From positions 1 to 59,243 of the forward strand of contig CAYFPO010000010.1 in the NCBI GenBank assembly GCA_964345035.1: 59,243 nucleotides of DNA, in the 5' to 3' direction. This DNA is from CAYFPO01 sp964345035. Lineage in GTDB: Bacteria > Fidelibacterota > Marinisomatia > SCGC-AAA003-L08 > GCA-002704045. This document shows positions 17,923-26,938 of this stretch, one piece after another. Numbering within the stretch: position 1 is the first letter of the stretch; every line of letters begins with the position of its first letter. A model generated the notes under the pieces. That model had not been told where the DNA came from. It ran no database searches and worked only from the letters and a program-made list of their open reading frames with translations. The translations under genes were made by a program, and so were the position numbers.

Positions 17923-18636
17923 GTGAAAAAAAGGAATTTTACAATATGGATCATTTCGGATGATGATAATTTTAAACGATCATTCCGAATTTCACAGATT
18001 ATTTTCAATGTGGGATTGTTTTTTGTTATCGGGGTGATAGGATTTTCAATCTTTGGATTACTACGAGTAACAGGTGCAGACAAATTAACCGATGAAGCCA
18101 GGGAATTGAGAAGATTCCAAAATTTTGCAATCCAAATCATTGAAGATTTAGGCGGAGAAAATCTTGTAAAAGAATTCCCGCACATTGAAAAAGCATTGCA
18201 GAACCAATTTTCAGATATTGAAGAGTTAATGCCATTGAAAATGCCGGTAGATGGATATGTTACACAAGGGTTGGAATTAGAACGGTCAGGGTATGAACAT
18301 TACGGGATTGATATTGCCGCAAAAGCAAGAGAGCTCATAAAATCACCTGCTTCCGGTATGGTGGTTTTCAGCGGAGATATGGGTGAGTTGGGAAATACAA
18401 TAATTCTAGCCCACAAGAAAGGATTTTTTACTGTGTATGGTCATAATGATGAAAATCTTGTGAAGATCAGACAACAAGTAAACAGAGGCAGTGCAATAGC
18501 ACGGGTAGGAGAATCAGGGCTTAGTGACGGACCTCATCTTCATTTCGAAATCTGGAAAAACTCAGAGGTGCTTGACCCCCGGGAATTCATAGAAATTTAC
18601 AAGGAAAAAGATATTTCCATAAATGAAACAAGATAA
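17923..18636 (+). CDS. M23-family peptidoglycan endopeptidase, membrane anchored
   Basis: About 237 residues from the GTG at 17923 (KKRNFTIWII); a TTG at 17908 would add five residues, and neither has a clear ribosome binding site. One membrane segment at about 25-50 is followed by a short linker and a C-terminal LytM domain with HYGIDIAA (zinc ligands His and Asp), VYGH and HLHFEIW. The LytM residues needed for zinc binding and catalysis are visible, so it is probably an active cell-wall hydrolase in the periplasm. It overlaps the bactofilin gene by 14 bp, a pairing that recurs in many bacteria and suggests the bactofilin scaffold positions the hydrolase. Confidence 0.88.
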   Translation: MKKRNFTIWIISDDDNFKRSFRISQIIFNVGLFFVIGVIGFSIFGLLRVTGADKLTDEARELRRFQNFAIQIIEDLGGENLVKEFPHIEKALQNQFSDIEELMPLKMPVDGYVTQGLELERSGYEHYGIDIAAKARELIKSPASGMVVFSGDMGELGNTIILAHKKGFFTVYGHNDENLVKIRQQVNRGSAIARVGESGLSDGPHLHFEIWKNSEVLDPREFIEIYKEKDISINETR

Positions 18637-18976
18637 CCAGATCAGTTCAATATTATCCCCTGAAGTTGAAATTCAGGGTGATGTAAAAGTTGCCGGAAGT
18701 ATCCTGATTTACGGAAAAGTATTCGGCAAACTGGAATCAAAAGGCACTGTAAGAACTGCAAAAGGTTCTTTTGTTAAAGGTAATATTTACGCCAGGGAAG
18801 CTCAGGTCAGCGGTAAAGTTGAAGGTGATCTCATTGTTAGTGAGAAGGTTACACTCGGTAATAGCTCATTCCTTGCCGGAAATCTCAACGCAAAAGTATT
18901 GGTCATTGAAGAAGGTGCTCAATTTGAAGGAGTGGTCAATATGGTCAAAAAAACTGAACCTGTCAAAGCTGAATAA
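18623..18976 (+). CDS. Bactofilin (polymer-forming cytoskeletal protein)
   Basis: 117 residues forming a single bactofilin (DUF583) beta-helix: repeated short strands with regular Gly and hydrophobic positions (EIQGDVKVAGSILIYGKVFGKL, ARE AQVSGKVEGDLIVSEKV, FLAGNLNAKVLVIEEGAQFEG), flanked by short disordered tails. Bactofilins polymerise without nucleotide at the inner membrane and organise cell-shape or wall enzymes. The start lies inside the M23 peptidase gene, so the two are almost certainly translated from one mRNA. The ATP synthase operon follows 23 bp downstream. Confidence 0.92.
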   Translation: MKQDNQISSILSPEVEIQGDVKVAGSILIYGKVFGKLESKGTVRTAKGSFVKGNIYAREAQVSGKVEGDLIVSEKVTLGNSSFLAGNLNAKVLVIEEGAQFEGVVNMVKKTEPVKAE

Positions 18977-18999
18977 AATTTTCACTTGCATCAATCCCA

Positions 19000-19191
19000 A
19001 TGAGAAAAAAACCTACAAACTGGATGGAATATTCAGGAGTGGGCATTCAAATGGCTTTGACAGTTTTGATTTGCTGGTGGATTGGGAGTAAAGTGGGAAT
19101 TTGGTTGGATGCTGAACCCTGGGGAGGTCTTGTCGGGATCTTTTTTGGCTTATTCGCTGGTATGTATAATCTGATTAAAATTGTATCATAA
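19000..19191 (+). CDS. atpZ: AtpZ/AtpI-type small ATP synthase accessory protein
   Basis: 63 residues with two membrane segments (GIQMALTVLICWWIGSKVG and GGLVGIFFGLFAGMYNLIK). It matches the putative F0F1-ATPase subunit family (AtpZ/AtpI, Pfam ATPase_gene1) in size, in the GIW-L-D between the helices and in the final LF-G-YN-IK. These proteins assist c-ring assembly or Mg2+ handling and sit first in the operon, as here. The symbol is by family and position. It overlaps the following membrane gene by 11 bp. Confidence 0.8.
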   Translation: MRKKPTNWMEYSGVGIQMALTVLICWWIGSKVGIWLDAEPWGGLVGIFFGLFAGMYNLIKIVS

Positions 19192-19579
19192 CATAAAATT
19201 ATTTGTAAAAAACTGGTCTTTAAGCACGGGCGTTATAATTGCTGTGTCTATTTTTCCTATATTGATTTGGGGAACTGAATTCATGATGGAGTTTTTACTT
19301 GCATTCTTATTGAGCAGTATTAATGCATTTACAGGATATTTTCTGGTGATGAGATCTGCAGAAATGATTAATAAAGATTTTACAATAAACGTATATGGCG
19401 GGATGTTGGTGAGATTGATCTTTATAATTGGAGCCACCCTGTATCTCAATTATTATGAGTTGGTAGCAATGGTTCCGTTTTTTATATCTCTTATGATTTT
19501 TTATGTAATACATCAATGGATGGAAATTACTATCTGGATGAAGGAACTCCCAAAATATAAAGTGAAAGCTCAAGTATAA
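19181..19579 (+). CDS. AtpI-like four-helix membrane protein of the ATP synthase operon
   Basis: 132 residues with a TTG start overlapping the previous gene. Four hydrophobic segments fall at about 15-32, 36-55, 74-91 and 94-112. The pattern (small residues in the second helix, SSINAFTGYFLVMRSAE, then a short loop and YGGMLVRLIFIIGATLY) is what is seen for the second AtpI-type protein found between atpZ and atpB in FCB-group operons. It has no catalytic motif. I cannot distinguish ATP synthase I proper from a lineage-specific analogue. Its neighbours on both sides make a role in assembly of the Fo sector likely. Confidence 0.65.
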   Translation: MYHNIKLFVKNWSLSTGVIIAVSIFPILIWGTEFMMEFLLAFLLSSINAFTGYFLVMRSAEMINKDFTINVYGGMLVRLIFIIGATLYLNYYELVAMVPFFISLMIFYVIHQWMEITIWMKELPKYKVKAQV

Positions 19580-19581
19580 AA

Positions 19582-20538
19582 ATGAAGTCTTTGGTTAAGT
19601 CAATATTTTTAGTATTAATTACATTTTGTTTTGGCACAAATGATCCTGGTCAAGATAATCATAGTAATAGCCAGGAAGTTCATTCATCTCAACAAACTGG
19701 TCATGAAGCTCATTCAGAACATAGTGATCACCCTTCAGTTGTAGATGGGACTGTAATTATGGATCACCTCACTGATGATCGCATATTTGAAATTCTGAAT
19801 CCCTTCAATATTACCCATCCAATTGAAATTCCAATATACCCTGAAGGAGGAAAACCTATCCTTGGAATTACTAAACAAGTCATTATGATGTTAATTACTG
19901 CTGCATTATTAATACTTTTTTTCACTTTCGGGTACAAGAAAAATAAAAAAGTACAGAGCCGATTTGGAACTTTGCTGGAAGTTTTGATACTGTTTGTTCG
20001 CGATGAAATTGTGTATCCGAATATGGGTGAAAAACACGGTAAGAAATTCCTACCGTTGATTCTGACCTTCTTTTTCTTTATTATTCTGACAAATTTACTT
20101 GGTCTGATTCCCGGGACTGCAACTGCTACCGGCAATATTAGTGTTACAGTAGGACTGGCCCTGATAACCTTTTTTACCTATATTATTTTTGCCAATAGAG
20201 AATTCTGGAAACATATTTTTGCAACTCCTGGAGTTCCTTTCTGGTTACTCCCAATTATGATTCCAGTTGAAATATTGGGACTCTTCACTAAGCCGTTTGC
20301 ACTTGCAGTCAGATTGTTTGCAAATATGACAGCAGGTCATATTATTATTTTTGCATTTTTAGGAATTATTATCAACCAACAGAATTATTGGATTGCACTT
20401 GGTTCAGTTCCAATGGCAATAGCAATCAATTTACTTGAAATTTTTGTAGCATTCTTACAAGGTTATATTTTTTCACTCTTATCGGCAATTTTTATTGGAT
20501 TGTCCGTAGTTGAACACCAAGGGAGTGAAGCTCATTAA
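19582..20538 (+). CDS. atpB: ATP synthase Fo subunit a
   Basis: 318 residues. A signal-peptide-like start is followed by a His-rich exported stretch (residues about 20-55: HSNSQEVHSSQQTGHEAHSE), then five or more membrane helices. The essential Arg of subunit a lies in KPFALAVRLFANMTAGHII. The C-terminal FVAFLQGYIFSLLSAIFIG is typical. It forms the proton half-channels against the c-ring. The long His-rich N-terminus is an extension relative to the short E. coli protein and resembles that of other FCB-group members; its function is unknown. Confidence 0.95.
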   Translation: MKSLVKSIFLVLITFCFGTNDPGQDNHSNSQEVHSSQQTGHEAHSEHSDHPSVVDGTVIMDHLTDDRIFEILNPFNITHPIEIPIYPEGGKPILGITKQVIMMLITAALLILFFTFGYKKNKKVQSRFGTLLEVLILFVRDEIVYPNMGEKHGKKFLPLILTFFFFIILTNLLGLIPGTATATGNISVTVGLALITFFTYIIFANREFWKHIFATPGVPFWLLPIMIPVEILGLFTKPFALAVRLFANMTAGHIIIFAFLGIIINQQNYWIALGSVPMAIAINLLEIFVAFLQGYIFSLLSAIFIGLSVVEHQGSEAH

Positions 20539-20569
20539 CAAACAACATAACAAAAGGAGATAAACAAAT

Positions 20570-20791
20570 ATGGAATGGGCAGCTTATATTGGCGCTGGGA
20601 TTGGCGCTGGCTTAGTAACAATTGGAGCAGGAGTGGGAATAGGTATGATCACTTCAAAAGCAACTGAGGCAACAGGACGTCAACCGGAAGCAGCTGGTGA
20701 TATTCGTACAACTGCATTGATTATGTCAGCACTTATCGAAGGTGTTGCATTATTCTCAGCAGTTACCTGCTTCCTTTTACAGGGAAAATAA
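20570..20791 (+). CDS. atpE: ATP synthase Fo subunit c
   Basis: 73 residues forming a helical hairpin around a polar loop (GRQPEA, residues 37-41). The ion-binding carboxylate is Glu57 in SALIEGVALFS. The positions that supply Na+ ligands in sodium-type rings carry Ile24 (instead of Gln) and Gly58 (instead of Ser), so proton coupling is inferred. A strong AAAGGAG lies 9 nt before the ATG, as expected for the subunit needed in many copies. Confidence 0.95.
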   Translation: MEWAAYIGAGIGAGLVTIGAGVGIGMITSKATEATGRQPEAAGDIRTTALIMSALIEGVALFSAVTCFLLQGK

Positions 20792-20809
20792 ACCGGAAGG
20801 ACATTTAAT

Positions 20810-21295
20810 ATGTTAGAAGTTCATGGTGGACTACTTGCCTGGACGGTAATTACTTTTTTCATCCTATTGGTCGTCTTACGGGCAATTGCGTGGAAACCCA
20901 TCCTATCTGCGTTGGATGCAAGGGAAAAAGAAATAAAGGATTCTCTTGCAAAAGCTGAAGAGGCACGGGAGCAGGCTGACCGAATGGCTCAAGAATATGA
21001 TCAAATGATTGCCAAATCCAGGAGAGAAGGAAAAGAAATCATCTTAGCTAGCAAGGAAGCCGGTGAAAAAGTAAAAACTGAAATTATTACGGAAGCAAAA
21101 TCCAATGCTAAAAAGATATTGACTGATAATCTGGATCAAATTGAAAGAGAAAAAGATAAAGTTATCAGTGAAATTCGTCAACAGGTCGTTGAATTATCAG
21201 TATTGGCAGCTGAGAAAATAATTGGCAAATCTCTGGAAAAAGATGATCATCATAAAATGGTTCAGGACACAATCGAGGAATACGGACAAACCTGA
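20810..21295 (+). CDS. atpF: ATP synthase Fo subunit b
   Basis: 161 residues: one N-terminal membrane helix (AWTVITFFILLVVLRAIAW) followed by a long charged helix (AREKEIKDSLAKAEEAREQ and onward) that forms the peripheral stalk, ending in a delta-binding segment (LSVLAAEKIIGKSL). Length and architecture are complete. It holds F1 against rotation together with the delta subunit, whose start overlaps this stop codon. Confidence 0.94.
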   Translation: MLEVHGGLLAWTVITFFILLVVLRAIAWKPILSALDAREKEIKDSLAKAEEAREQADRMAQEYDQMIAKSRREGKEIILASKEAGEKVKTEIITEAKSNAKKILTDNLDQIEREKDKVISEIRQQVVELSVLAAEKIIGKSLEKDDHHKMVQDTIEEYGQT

Positions 21296-21840
21296 TGCAG
21301 GCATCTGCTAAAATTCGCAACCTGGCAATTGCGTTCCTGAATATTGCCGACAAACAGAACAAACCAGAAGAGATTGTTTCCGGATTAATTCAATTTTATG
21401 ACGTTTATTCCAAAGATAAAAATCTTAAAACCCTCTTGTATTCCAAAAGGATTGCTCTGGAGGCAAAAAAGGATGTATTACAAAAAAGCTTCGGTACAGT
21501 ACTACATGCTTCCGTCATTGAATTTATTAGTTTCTTAGCTGCAGAAAAATCAATGAAAATGTTTAAAAAGATAGTCCGTTGTGTGGAAAAAGAATATAAA
21601 ATCCGGAATAATATTGTGGATGTACATGTTCAATCTTCCCAATCAATGGATGCAGATTCCATAAAGGAAATTCAAGAATCAATTCGGAAAAAGGATGGCA
21701 GAACAGCTAATATCTCCACTTTAGTGGATGAAACAATATTAGGTGGAATTAAACTCAGGATTGGTAATACAATTGTTGACGGCTCGGTAGCCAATAAATT
21801 GAATCAATTAAAAAATACACTGTTAAACAGTAGAAATTAA
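21295..21840 (+). CDS. atpH: ATP synthase F1 subunit delta
   Basis: 181 residues. The N-terminal helical bundle begins with AKIRNLAIAFLNIADKQ, and the C-terminal signature DETILGGIKLRIGNTIVDGSV is typical of OSCP/delta. The subunit joins the b stalk to the top of F1. Its ATG overlaps the atpF stop (TGATG), implying coupled translation. Confidence 0.93.
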   Translation: MQASAKIRNLAIAFLNIADKQNKPEEIVSGLIQFYDVYSKDKNLKTLLYSKRIALEAKKDVLQKSFGTVLHASVIEFISFLAAEKSMKMFKKIVRCVEKEYKIRNNIVDVHVQSSQSMDADSIKEIQESIRKKDGRTANISTLVDETILGGIKLRIGNTIVDGSVANKLNQLKNTLLNSRN

Positions 21841-21848
21841 GGGTAATT

Positions 21849-23372
21849 ATGAATATTCAAATGGATGATATAACTGCTGTCATTCGACAGGAAATGGGAA
21901 AATTTGATGGTACTATTGATGTATCAGAAGTCGGTGAAGTCATCATGGTTGGTGATGGAATTGCACGTGTTCATGGAATTGAAAATGTAATGGCTTCTGA
22001 ACTTGTGGAACTCCCCAATGATGTGATGGGAATGGCAATGAACCTTGAAGAAGATGAAGTCGGATTGGTTCTGTTTGGTGATTCCCGATTGGTAAAAGAG
22101 GGAGATATTGCAAAAAGAACCGGTAAAGTTGTAGAGATCGGTGTTGGTGATGGGATGCTTGGCAGGGTTGTAAATCCTCTCGGTCAACCACTGGATGGCA
22201 AGGGCAATATCACCGCTACCGAATCCTACCCAATGGAAAGAAAAGCACTGGGTGTACTTGCACGGAAATCTGTACACCAACCACTTCAGACCGGTATTAA
22301 AGCTATTGACAGTATGATACCCATTGGACGGGGACAACGTGAATTGATTATTGGTGATAGACAGACCGGAAAAACGGCTGTCGCTATTGATACAATCATT
22401 AATCAGAAATATACTCATGATACTGAAACACCGGTGTATTGTATTTATGTAGCAGTAGGTCAGAAGGCTTCAACCGTGTCACGTGTTGTGGCGGAATTGG
22501 AAAAGGCTGGAGCGATGGATTATACTGTGGTAGTTACTGCAAATGCATCTGATCCTGCTCCGTTGCAGTTTATTGCGCCATACTCAGGTTGTTCAATTGG
22601 AGAATATTTCAGAGATAATGGAAAACACGCACTCATTATATATGATGATCTTTCTAAACAAGCGGTGGCATACAGGCAGATGTCTCTACTTCTCAGGAGA
22701 CCACCTGGACGTGAAGCATATCCGGGAGATGTATTTTACCTCCACAGCCGCCTTCTTGAAAGAGCATCAAAATTGAGTGATGACCTTGGCGGTGGTTCAT
22801 TAACGGCATTGCCGATTATTGAAACACAGGCTGGTGATGTGTCAGCGTATATCCCAACAAATGTAATCTCCATTACCGATGGCCAAATCTTTCTTGAAAC
22901 CGATCTTTTTTATTCCGGTCAAAGACCGGCTCTAAACGTAGGAATTTCCGTGTCTCGTGTTGGTGGTAATGCACAAATTGGAGCTATGAAGAAAATTGCC
23001 GGAAGTCTCCGACTGGATCTGGCACAATACAGAGAACTTGCTGCATTTGCGAAATTCGGTTCTGATCTGGATAAGGCAACACAGCAACAGTTAGCCAGGG
23101 GAGAACGTCTGTATGAAATCCTTAAACAGGACCAGTATGTTCCAATGTTGGTTTCAGATCAAATTGCAATTATTTACGCAGGTGTTAAGGGATATCTGGA
23201 TGATGTACCCGTGGAAGATATACGGCGCTTCGAATCTGAATTCCTGAATCACCTTCATGTAAATAATCAGAATCTCCTGGATAAAATTGATGTTGAGATG
23301 AAATTATCTGACGAAATAGAAGAACAACTGGTAACGGAAATCACCAATTTCGTGAAAGGATTTCTTGCCTGA
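21849..23372 (+). CDS. atpA: ATP synthase F1 subunit alpha
   Basis: 507 residues, full length. N-terminal beta-barrel (IMVGDGIARVHGIENV), Walker A GDRQTGKTAV, LRRPPGREAYPGDVFYLHSRLLERA and the C-terminal helical domain are all present. Alpha subunits bind nucleotide at non-catalytic sites and form the alpha3beta3 hexamer in which ATP is made. It is placed between atpH and atpG as in most bacteria. Confidence 0.98.
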   Translation: MNIQMDDITAVIRQEMGKFDGTIDVSEVGEVIMVGDGIARVHGIENVMASELVELPNDVMGMAMNLEEDEVGLVLFGDSRLVKEGDIAKRTGKVVEIGVGDGMLGRVVNPLGQPLDGKGNITATESYPMERKALGVLARKSVHQPLQTGIKAIDSMIPIGRGQRELIIGDRQTGKTAVAIDTIINQKYTHDTETPVYCIYVAVGQKASTVSRVVAELEKAGAMDYTVVVTANASDPAPLQFIAPYSGCSIGEYFRDNGKHALIIYDDLSKQAVAYRQMSLLLRRPPGREAYPGDVFYLHSRLLERASKLSDDLGGGSLTALPIIETQAGDVSAYIPTNVISITDGQIFLETDLFYSGQRPALNVGISVSRVGGNAQIGAMKKIAGSLRLDLAQYRELAAFAKFGSDLDKATQQQLARGERLYEILKQDQYVPMLVSDQIAIIYAGVKGYLDDVPVEDIRRFESEFLNHLHVNNQNLLDKIDVEMKLSDEIEEQLVTEITNFVKGFLA

Positions 23373-23375
23373 TAT

Positions 23376-24233
23376 ATGGCTAATCTGAAGGATATTCGCA
23401 CACGGATAAAAACGGTAAAAAGTATTCAGCAGGTTACCAAAGCAATGAAGATGGTAGCTGCTGCAAAACTGAGAAGAGCACAGCAGAATATGGAGCAGGC
23501 ACGGCCCTATGCAGGTAAAATAAATGGTATTTTGAAAAACATTTTGCCTTCCATAGACAGGAAATACCATCCATTACTTACAATACGGGAACCGGATAAA
23601 ACCGGGTTTGTTGTTGTAACGGCAGATCGTGGACTTTGTGGTAGTTTTAACACAAACGTTATACGCAGGGCTCACGATATTGTTGATGAAATTGGTAAAG
23701 AAAATGTATCACTCATCTGTATCGGCAGAAAGGGAAGAGATTATTTCAGAAAAAGGGACTATCAAGTAGTGGATTCATACACTGACTTTTGGAATGAACT
23801 GGACTTTAATGATGCAATAAAAATCACTAAGGCAGTAACCAATCGGTACTTGGAAGGGGAATTTGATCAAATTCGTGTTATATTTAATGAATTCCAGAAT
23901 GTTGCACAGCAAAATATCATTGAGTTTAACTATCTCCCATTGGTATTGGATGTAGGTGAAGAAGCCGATACATCTGATTATCTCATTGAACCGTCAATGG
24001 AAGAAGTTGTCCAGTCATTAGTTCCCAGGCATCTGACAGTACAAATGTGGCGATTTTTACTGGAATCCAATGCATCTGAACAGGGTGCCCGAATGACTGC
24101 AATGGAAAACGCTACAGAAAATGCAGGTGAAATGATCAGTGATTTGACACTGGAATATAATAAAGCCCGGCAATCGGCTATAACAAATGAAATTTTAGAA
24201 GTTGTCAGCGGCGCAGAAGCCCTGGTACAATAA
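23376..24233 (+). CDS. atpG: ATP synthase F1 subunit gamma
   Basis: 285 residues. It has the N-terminal coiled-coil helix (LKDIRTRIKTVKSIQQVTKA, MKMVAAAKLRRAQ), the central Rossmann-like part with TADRGLCGSFN, and the C-terminal helix MTAMENATENAGEMI followed by ARQSAITNEILEVVSGAEAL. It forms the rotating central shaft that couples the c-ring to catalysis. The ATG lies 3 bp after the atpA stop. Confidence 0.97.
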   Translation: MANLKDIRTRIKTVKSIQQVTKAMKMVAAAKLRRAQQNMEQARPYAGKINGILKNILPSIDRKYHPLLTIREPDKTGFVVVTADRGLCGSFNTNVIRRAHDIVDEIGKENVSLICIGRKGRDYFRKRDYQVVDSYTDFWNELDFNDAIKITKAVTNRYLEGEFDQIRVIFNEFQNVAQQNIIEFNYLPLVLDVGEEADTSDYLIEPSMEEVVQSLVPRHLTVQMWRFLLESNASEQGARMTAMENATENAGEMISDLTLEYNKARQSAITNEILEVVSGAEALVQ

Positions 24234-24242
24234 AGGAGATAT

Positions 24243-25643
24243 ATGATGGAAAATACAGGAAAAATTCAGCAGATAATGGGAGCAGTTGTAGATGTCGTCT
24301 TTGAGGACGGCCAGCTTCCTGAAATTATGAATGCACTTACTGTGGAACGGGAAAAAGAATCAACTTTAGTGCTGGAAGTCGCTCAGCATTTAGGCGATGA
24401 AGTGGTAAGAACTGTTGCTATGGATTCAACAGATGGATTACAGCGTGGTGTAAAAGTATTGGATACTGGCAATCCTATATCAGTCCCTGTAGGTGAAGAA
24501 GTATTGGGCAGAATGTTTGATGTAACAGGAAATCCCATTGATAATAAACCACAGGTTAAATCAGAAAAAAGGAATCCAATTCATCATGCCCCTCCTAGAC
24601 AGGAAGATTTAATGCCTGAAAGTGAAATCCTGGAAACAGGAATTAAAGTGATTGATCTATTGGAACCATATACCAAAGGGGGGAAAACCGGATTATTTGG
24701 AGGTGCAGGAGTTGGTAAAACTGTGTTGATCCAGGAACTCATACGGAATATTGCAACTGAGCATGGTGGTTACTCAATATTTGCAGGTGTGGGTGAACGT
24801 ACCCGGGAAGGAAATGATCTGTACAATGAAATGATCGAATCCGGTGTAATTGATAAAACTGCCATGGTATTTGGACAAATGAACGAACCGCCTGGCGCCC
24901 GATTGAGAGTAGGTCTATCAGGTCTTACGATGGCTGAATATTTTCGTGATGAAGAAGGAAAAGATGTTCTCCTGTTTATTGATAATATCTTCCGGTTCAC
25001 ACAGGCGGGTTCAGAGGTGTCTGCATTATTGGGTCGTATGCCCTCCGCAGTGGGATATCAGCCAACCTTATCTACTGAAATGGGTGACCTGCAGGAACGG
25101 ATTACCTCTACGAAAAATGGGTCCGTAACCTCTGTTCAGGCAGTGTATGTTCCGGCGGATGACTTGACTGACCCAGCACCGGCTACCACATTTGCTCACT
25201 TGGATGCTACATCAGTATTGGAAAGATCCATTGCAGAATTGGGAATCTATCCAGCTGTGGATCCGTTGGCATCGACCTCCAGAATTCTGGATCCAAGGGT
25301 TATTGGTGATAAACATTACAATGTGGCAAGACAGACACAGGAAATCCTCCAGAAATATAAAGATCTGCAGGATATCATAGCAATCCTGGGTATGGATGAA
25401 TTATCTGATGATGATAAAACTACAGTCCACCGTGCACGAAGATTGCAGAGGTTTTTGTCGCAGCCATTCTTTGTTGCGGAAGCCTTCACAGGTACTGAGG
25501 GAAGATATGTATCACTGGATGACTCCATTACAGGATTTGAAGCAATAGTAAATGGCGAGATGGATGAATATCCTGAAAATGCCTTCCTCTATGTGGGCAG
25601 CATTGACGAAGTAAAAGAAAAAGCAGAAAAATTAGCTAATTAA
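24243..25643 (+). CDS. atpD: ATP synthase F1 subunit beta
   Basis: 466 residues, full length. Walker A GGAGVGKTVLI, catalytic Glu in VGERTREGNDLY, Walker B LLFIDNIFRFTQAG, ALLGRMPSAVGYQPTL and the C-terminal DELSDDDKTTVHRARR (DELSEED-type) segment are all visible. These are the catalytic subunits. AAAGGAG precedes the ATG pair at 24243/24246, so the start could be one codon later. The stop overlaps the atpC ATG. Confidence 0.98.
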   Translation: MMENTGKIQQIMGAVVDVVFEDGQLPEIMNALTVEREKESTLVLEVAQHLGDEVVRTVAMDSTDGLQRGVKVLDTGNPISVPVGEEVLGRMFDVTGNPIDNKPQVKSEKRNPIHHAPPRQEDLMPESEILETGIKVIDLLEPYTKGGKTGLFGGAGVGKTVLIQELIRNIATEHGGYSIFAGVGERTREGNDLYNEMIESGVIDKTAMVFGQMNEPPGARLRVGLSGLTMAEYFRDEEGKDVLLFIDNIFRFTQAGSEVSALLGRMPSAVGYQPTLSTEMGDLQERITSTKNGSVTSVQAVYVPADDLTDPAPATTFAHLDATSVLERSIAELGIYPAVDPLASTSRILDPRVIGDKHYNVARQTQEILQKYKDLQDIIAILGMDELSDDDKTTVHRARRLQRFLSQPFFVAEAFTGTEGRYVSLDDSITGFEAIVNGEMDEYPENAFLYVGSIDEVKEKAEKLAN

Positions 25644-26038
25644 TGGCAAAAACTTTCAATCTTGAAATAGTAACTCCAACAAAAGTGTTGGATGAAGGTC
25701 AGGTTGAATACCTACGGGCACCCTCTACCGATGGTCTCTTCGGAGTTATGAAAGGCCATACCAAGAGTATGATTGCTTTGGACATTGGTGAAATCAAAAT
25801 TACCAAAAACGGGACAGATCACTTTCTCTCTACCAGTGGCGGATATGCGGAAATCACAGGAGATTCCGTACAGATTCTTGCAGAAACTGTTGAAAAATCT
25901 GAGGAAATTGATGCTGACCGTGCTAAAGAATCTGCAGAAAGAGCAGAAAAACGGATGAAGGATACACAGATGGATCGCATCCGATCCCGTCTGGCATTGG
26001 AGCGTGCCAAAAATCGGCTCCGTGTTTCAAAAAGATAA
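25643..26038 (+). CDS. atpC: ATP synthase F1 subunit epsilon
   Basis: 131 residues: an N-terminal beta-sandwich (LEIVTPTKVLDEGQVEYLRA, GLFGVMKGHT, STSGGYAEI) and a C-terminal helical hairpin rich in Ala, Arg and Glu (AKESAERAEKRMKD, RSRLALERAKNRLRVSK). Epsilon stabilises the central stalk and its helices can inhibit ATP hydrolysis; both helices are present. It completes the operon. No strong terminator follows in the 109 bp before the next gene. Confidence 0.94.
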   Translation: MAKTFNLEIVTPTKVLDEGQVEYLRAPSTDGLFGVMKGHTKSMIALDIGEIKITKNGTDHFLSTSGGYAEITGDSVQILAETVEKSEEIDADRAKESAERAEKRMKDTQMDRIRSRLALERAKNRLRVSKR

Positions 26039-26147
26039 TTCTTATCGGACCAGTTAATACAATACTCACTTCCTAAGTAAAAATTTGAGTAAGTGTAATT
26101 ACGCTAACATAAAAATCCAGACATAATTTCAATAAGAAAGGGAAAAT

Positions 26148-26930
26148 TTGAGATATACATTTATTCTAATCACAGCAACACTTTTCTTCATCGGCTGTGC
26201 AAATAAAAAATCTGTAGCACCAGAGGGTGAAAAACCAGCAGATTCACTAAAACAGAAAAATACAGAAACAATTCAAGTACCAGATGTTGAATCAAATATT
26301 CAATCAGTTGATAATCAAACTGACCTAAAAAATGGTACGAACAATTCCCATCATGGAATCAATAATGAACAGGGGAATACAATAATTCCGGCAGAAATAG
26401 AACCTGCAGAGAAAAATGACATCGCTAAAGAAGAATTACCTGAAATAGAAGAAATTCCGGAAGAATCTCCACCGAAAATGTATACTGCGAAATTTGATCC
26501 GGAAATATTGTATCCTGATTCTGTCTGGACGGAGTATCTTACTCATCCCGGAGATTATTTATCACTTATTGCCTATCATGAATATAACAATCCAAATGAA
26601 TGGCGTCGAATCTGGCAATGGAATAAACCACATTGGAAAAAAAGAAATATCGGACCAAATCCGGATAACCCGAATTTCATTTATCCATACAGAGAATTGG
26701 ACCTGAAAAAACCTACAAATGAAGCATTGGAATGGGAATATGATTTTGAGGTCCACACAGTAAAACCCGGTGAATCATTATGGACGATCGCAAAAGATAC
26801 CTATGATGATGAGTATTCGTGGGTGATTTTGTTCTGGGACAACGAATCGCTCATAAATGAAAATAACGGTAAACTATATCCCGGTATGGAACTGAAAATT
26901 CGAAGCAGCCTCTGGCCGGATGTGAATTGA
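26148..26930 (+). CDS. LysM-domain lipoprotein
   Basis: 260 residues with a TTG start preceded by AAGAAAGGG. Lipobox FFIG-C17. Residues 25-120 are low-complexity, acidic and Pro-rich (EEIPEESPPK), a probable flexible tether. Two LysM-like units follow: a degenerate one at about 131-180 (HPGDYLSLIAYHEYNNPNEW...IWQWN) and a canonical one at about 203-258 (HTVKPGESLWTIAKDTYDDEY...LYPGMELKI). LysM units bind peptidoglycan or chitin-like glycans, so the protein may link the outer membrane to the wall. There is no catalytic domain. It is the last gene before the 18-bp repeat that starts the accessory island. Confidence 0.82.
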   Translation: MRYTFILITATLFFIGCANKKSVAPEGEKPADSLKQKNTETIQVPDVESNIQSVDNQTDLKNGTNNSHHGINNEQGNTIIPAEIEPAEKNDIAKEELPEIEEIPEESPPKMYTAKFDPEILYPDSVWTEYLTHPGDYLSLIAYHEYNNPNEWRRIWQWNKPHWKKRNIGPNPDNPNFIYPYRELDLKKPTNEALEWEYDFEVHTVKPGESLWTIAKDTYDDEYSWVILFWDNESLINENNGKLYPGMELKIRSSLWPDVN

Positions 26931-26938
26931 TATTGAGA

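Noticed and set aside
20570..20791. Sodium-dependent ATP synthase
   Set aside because: Subunit c has Ile24 and Gly58 where sodium-type rings have Gln and Ser, so proton coupling is more likely.
26060..26100. Possible hairpin after atpC (CACTT ... AAGTG around AT-rich sequence)
   Set aside because: The stem is about 5 bp with no T tract directly after it, so it is not convincing as a terminator.
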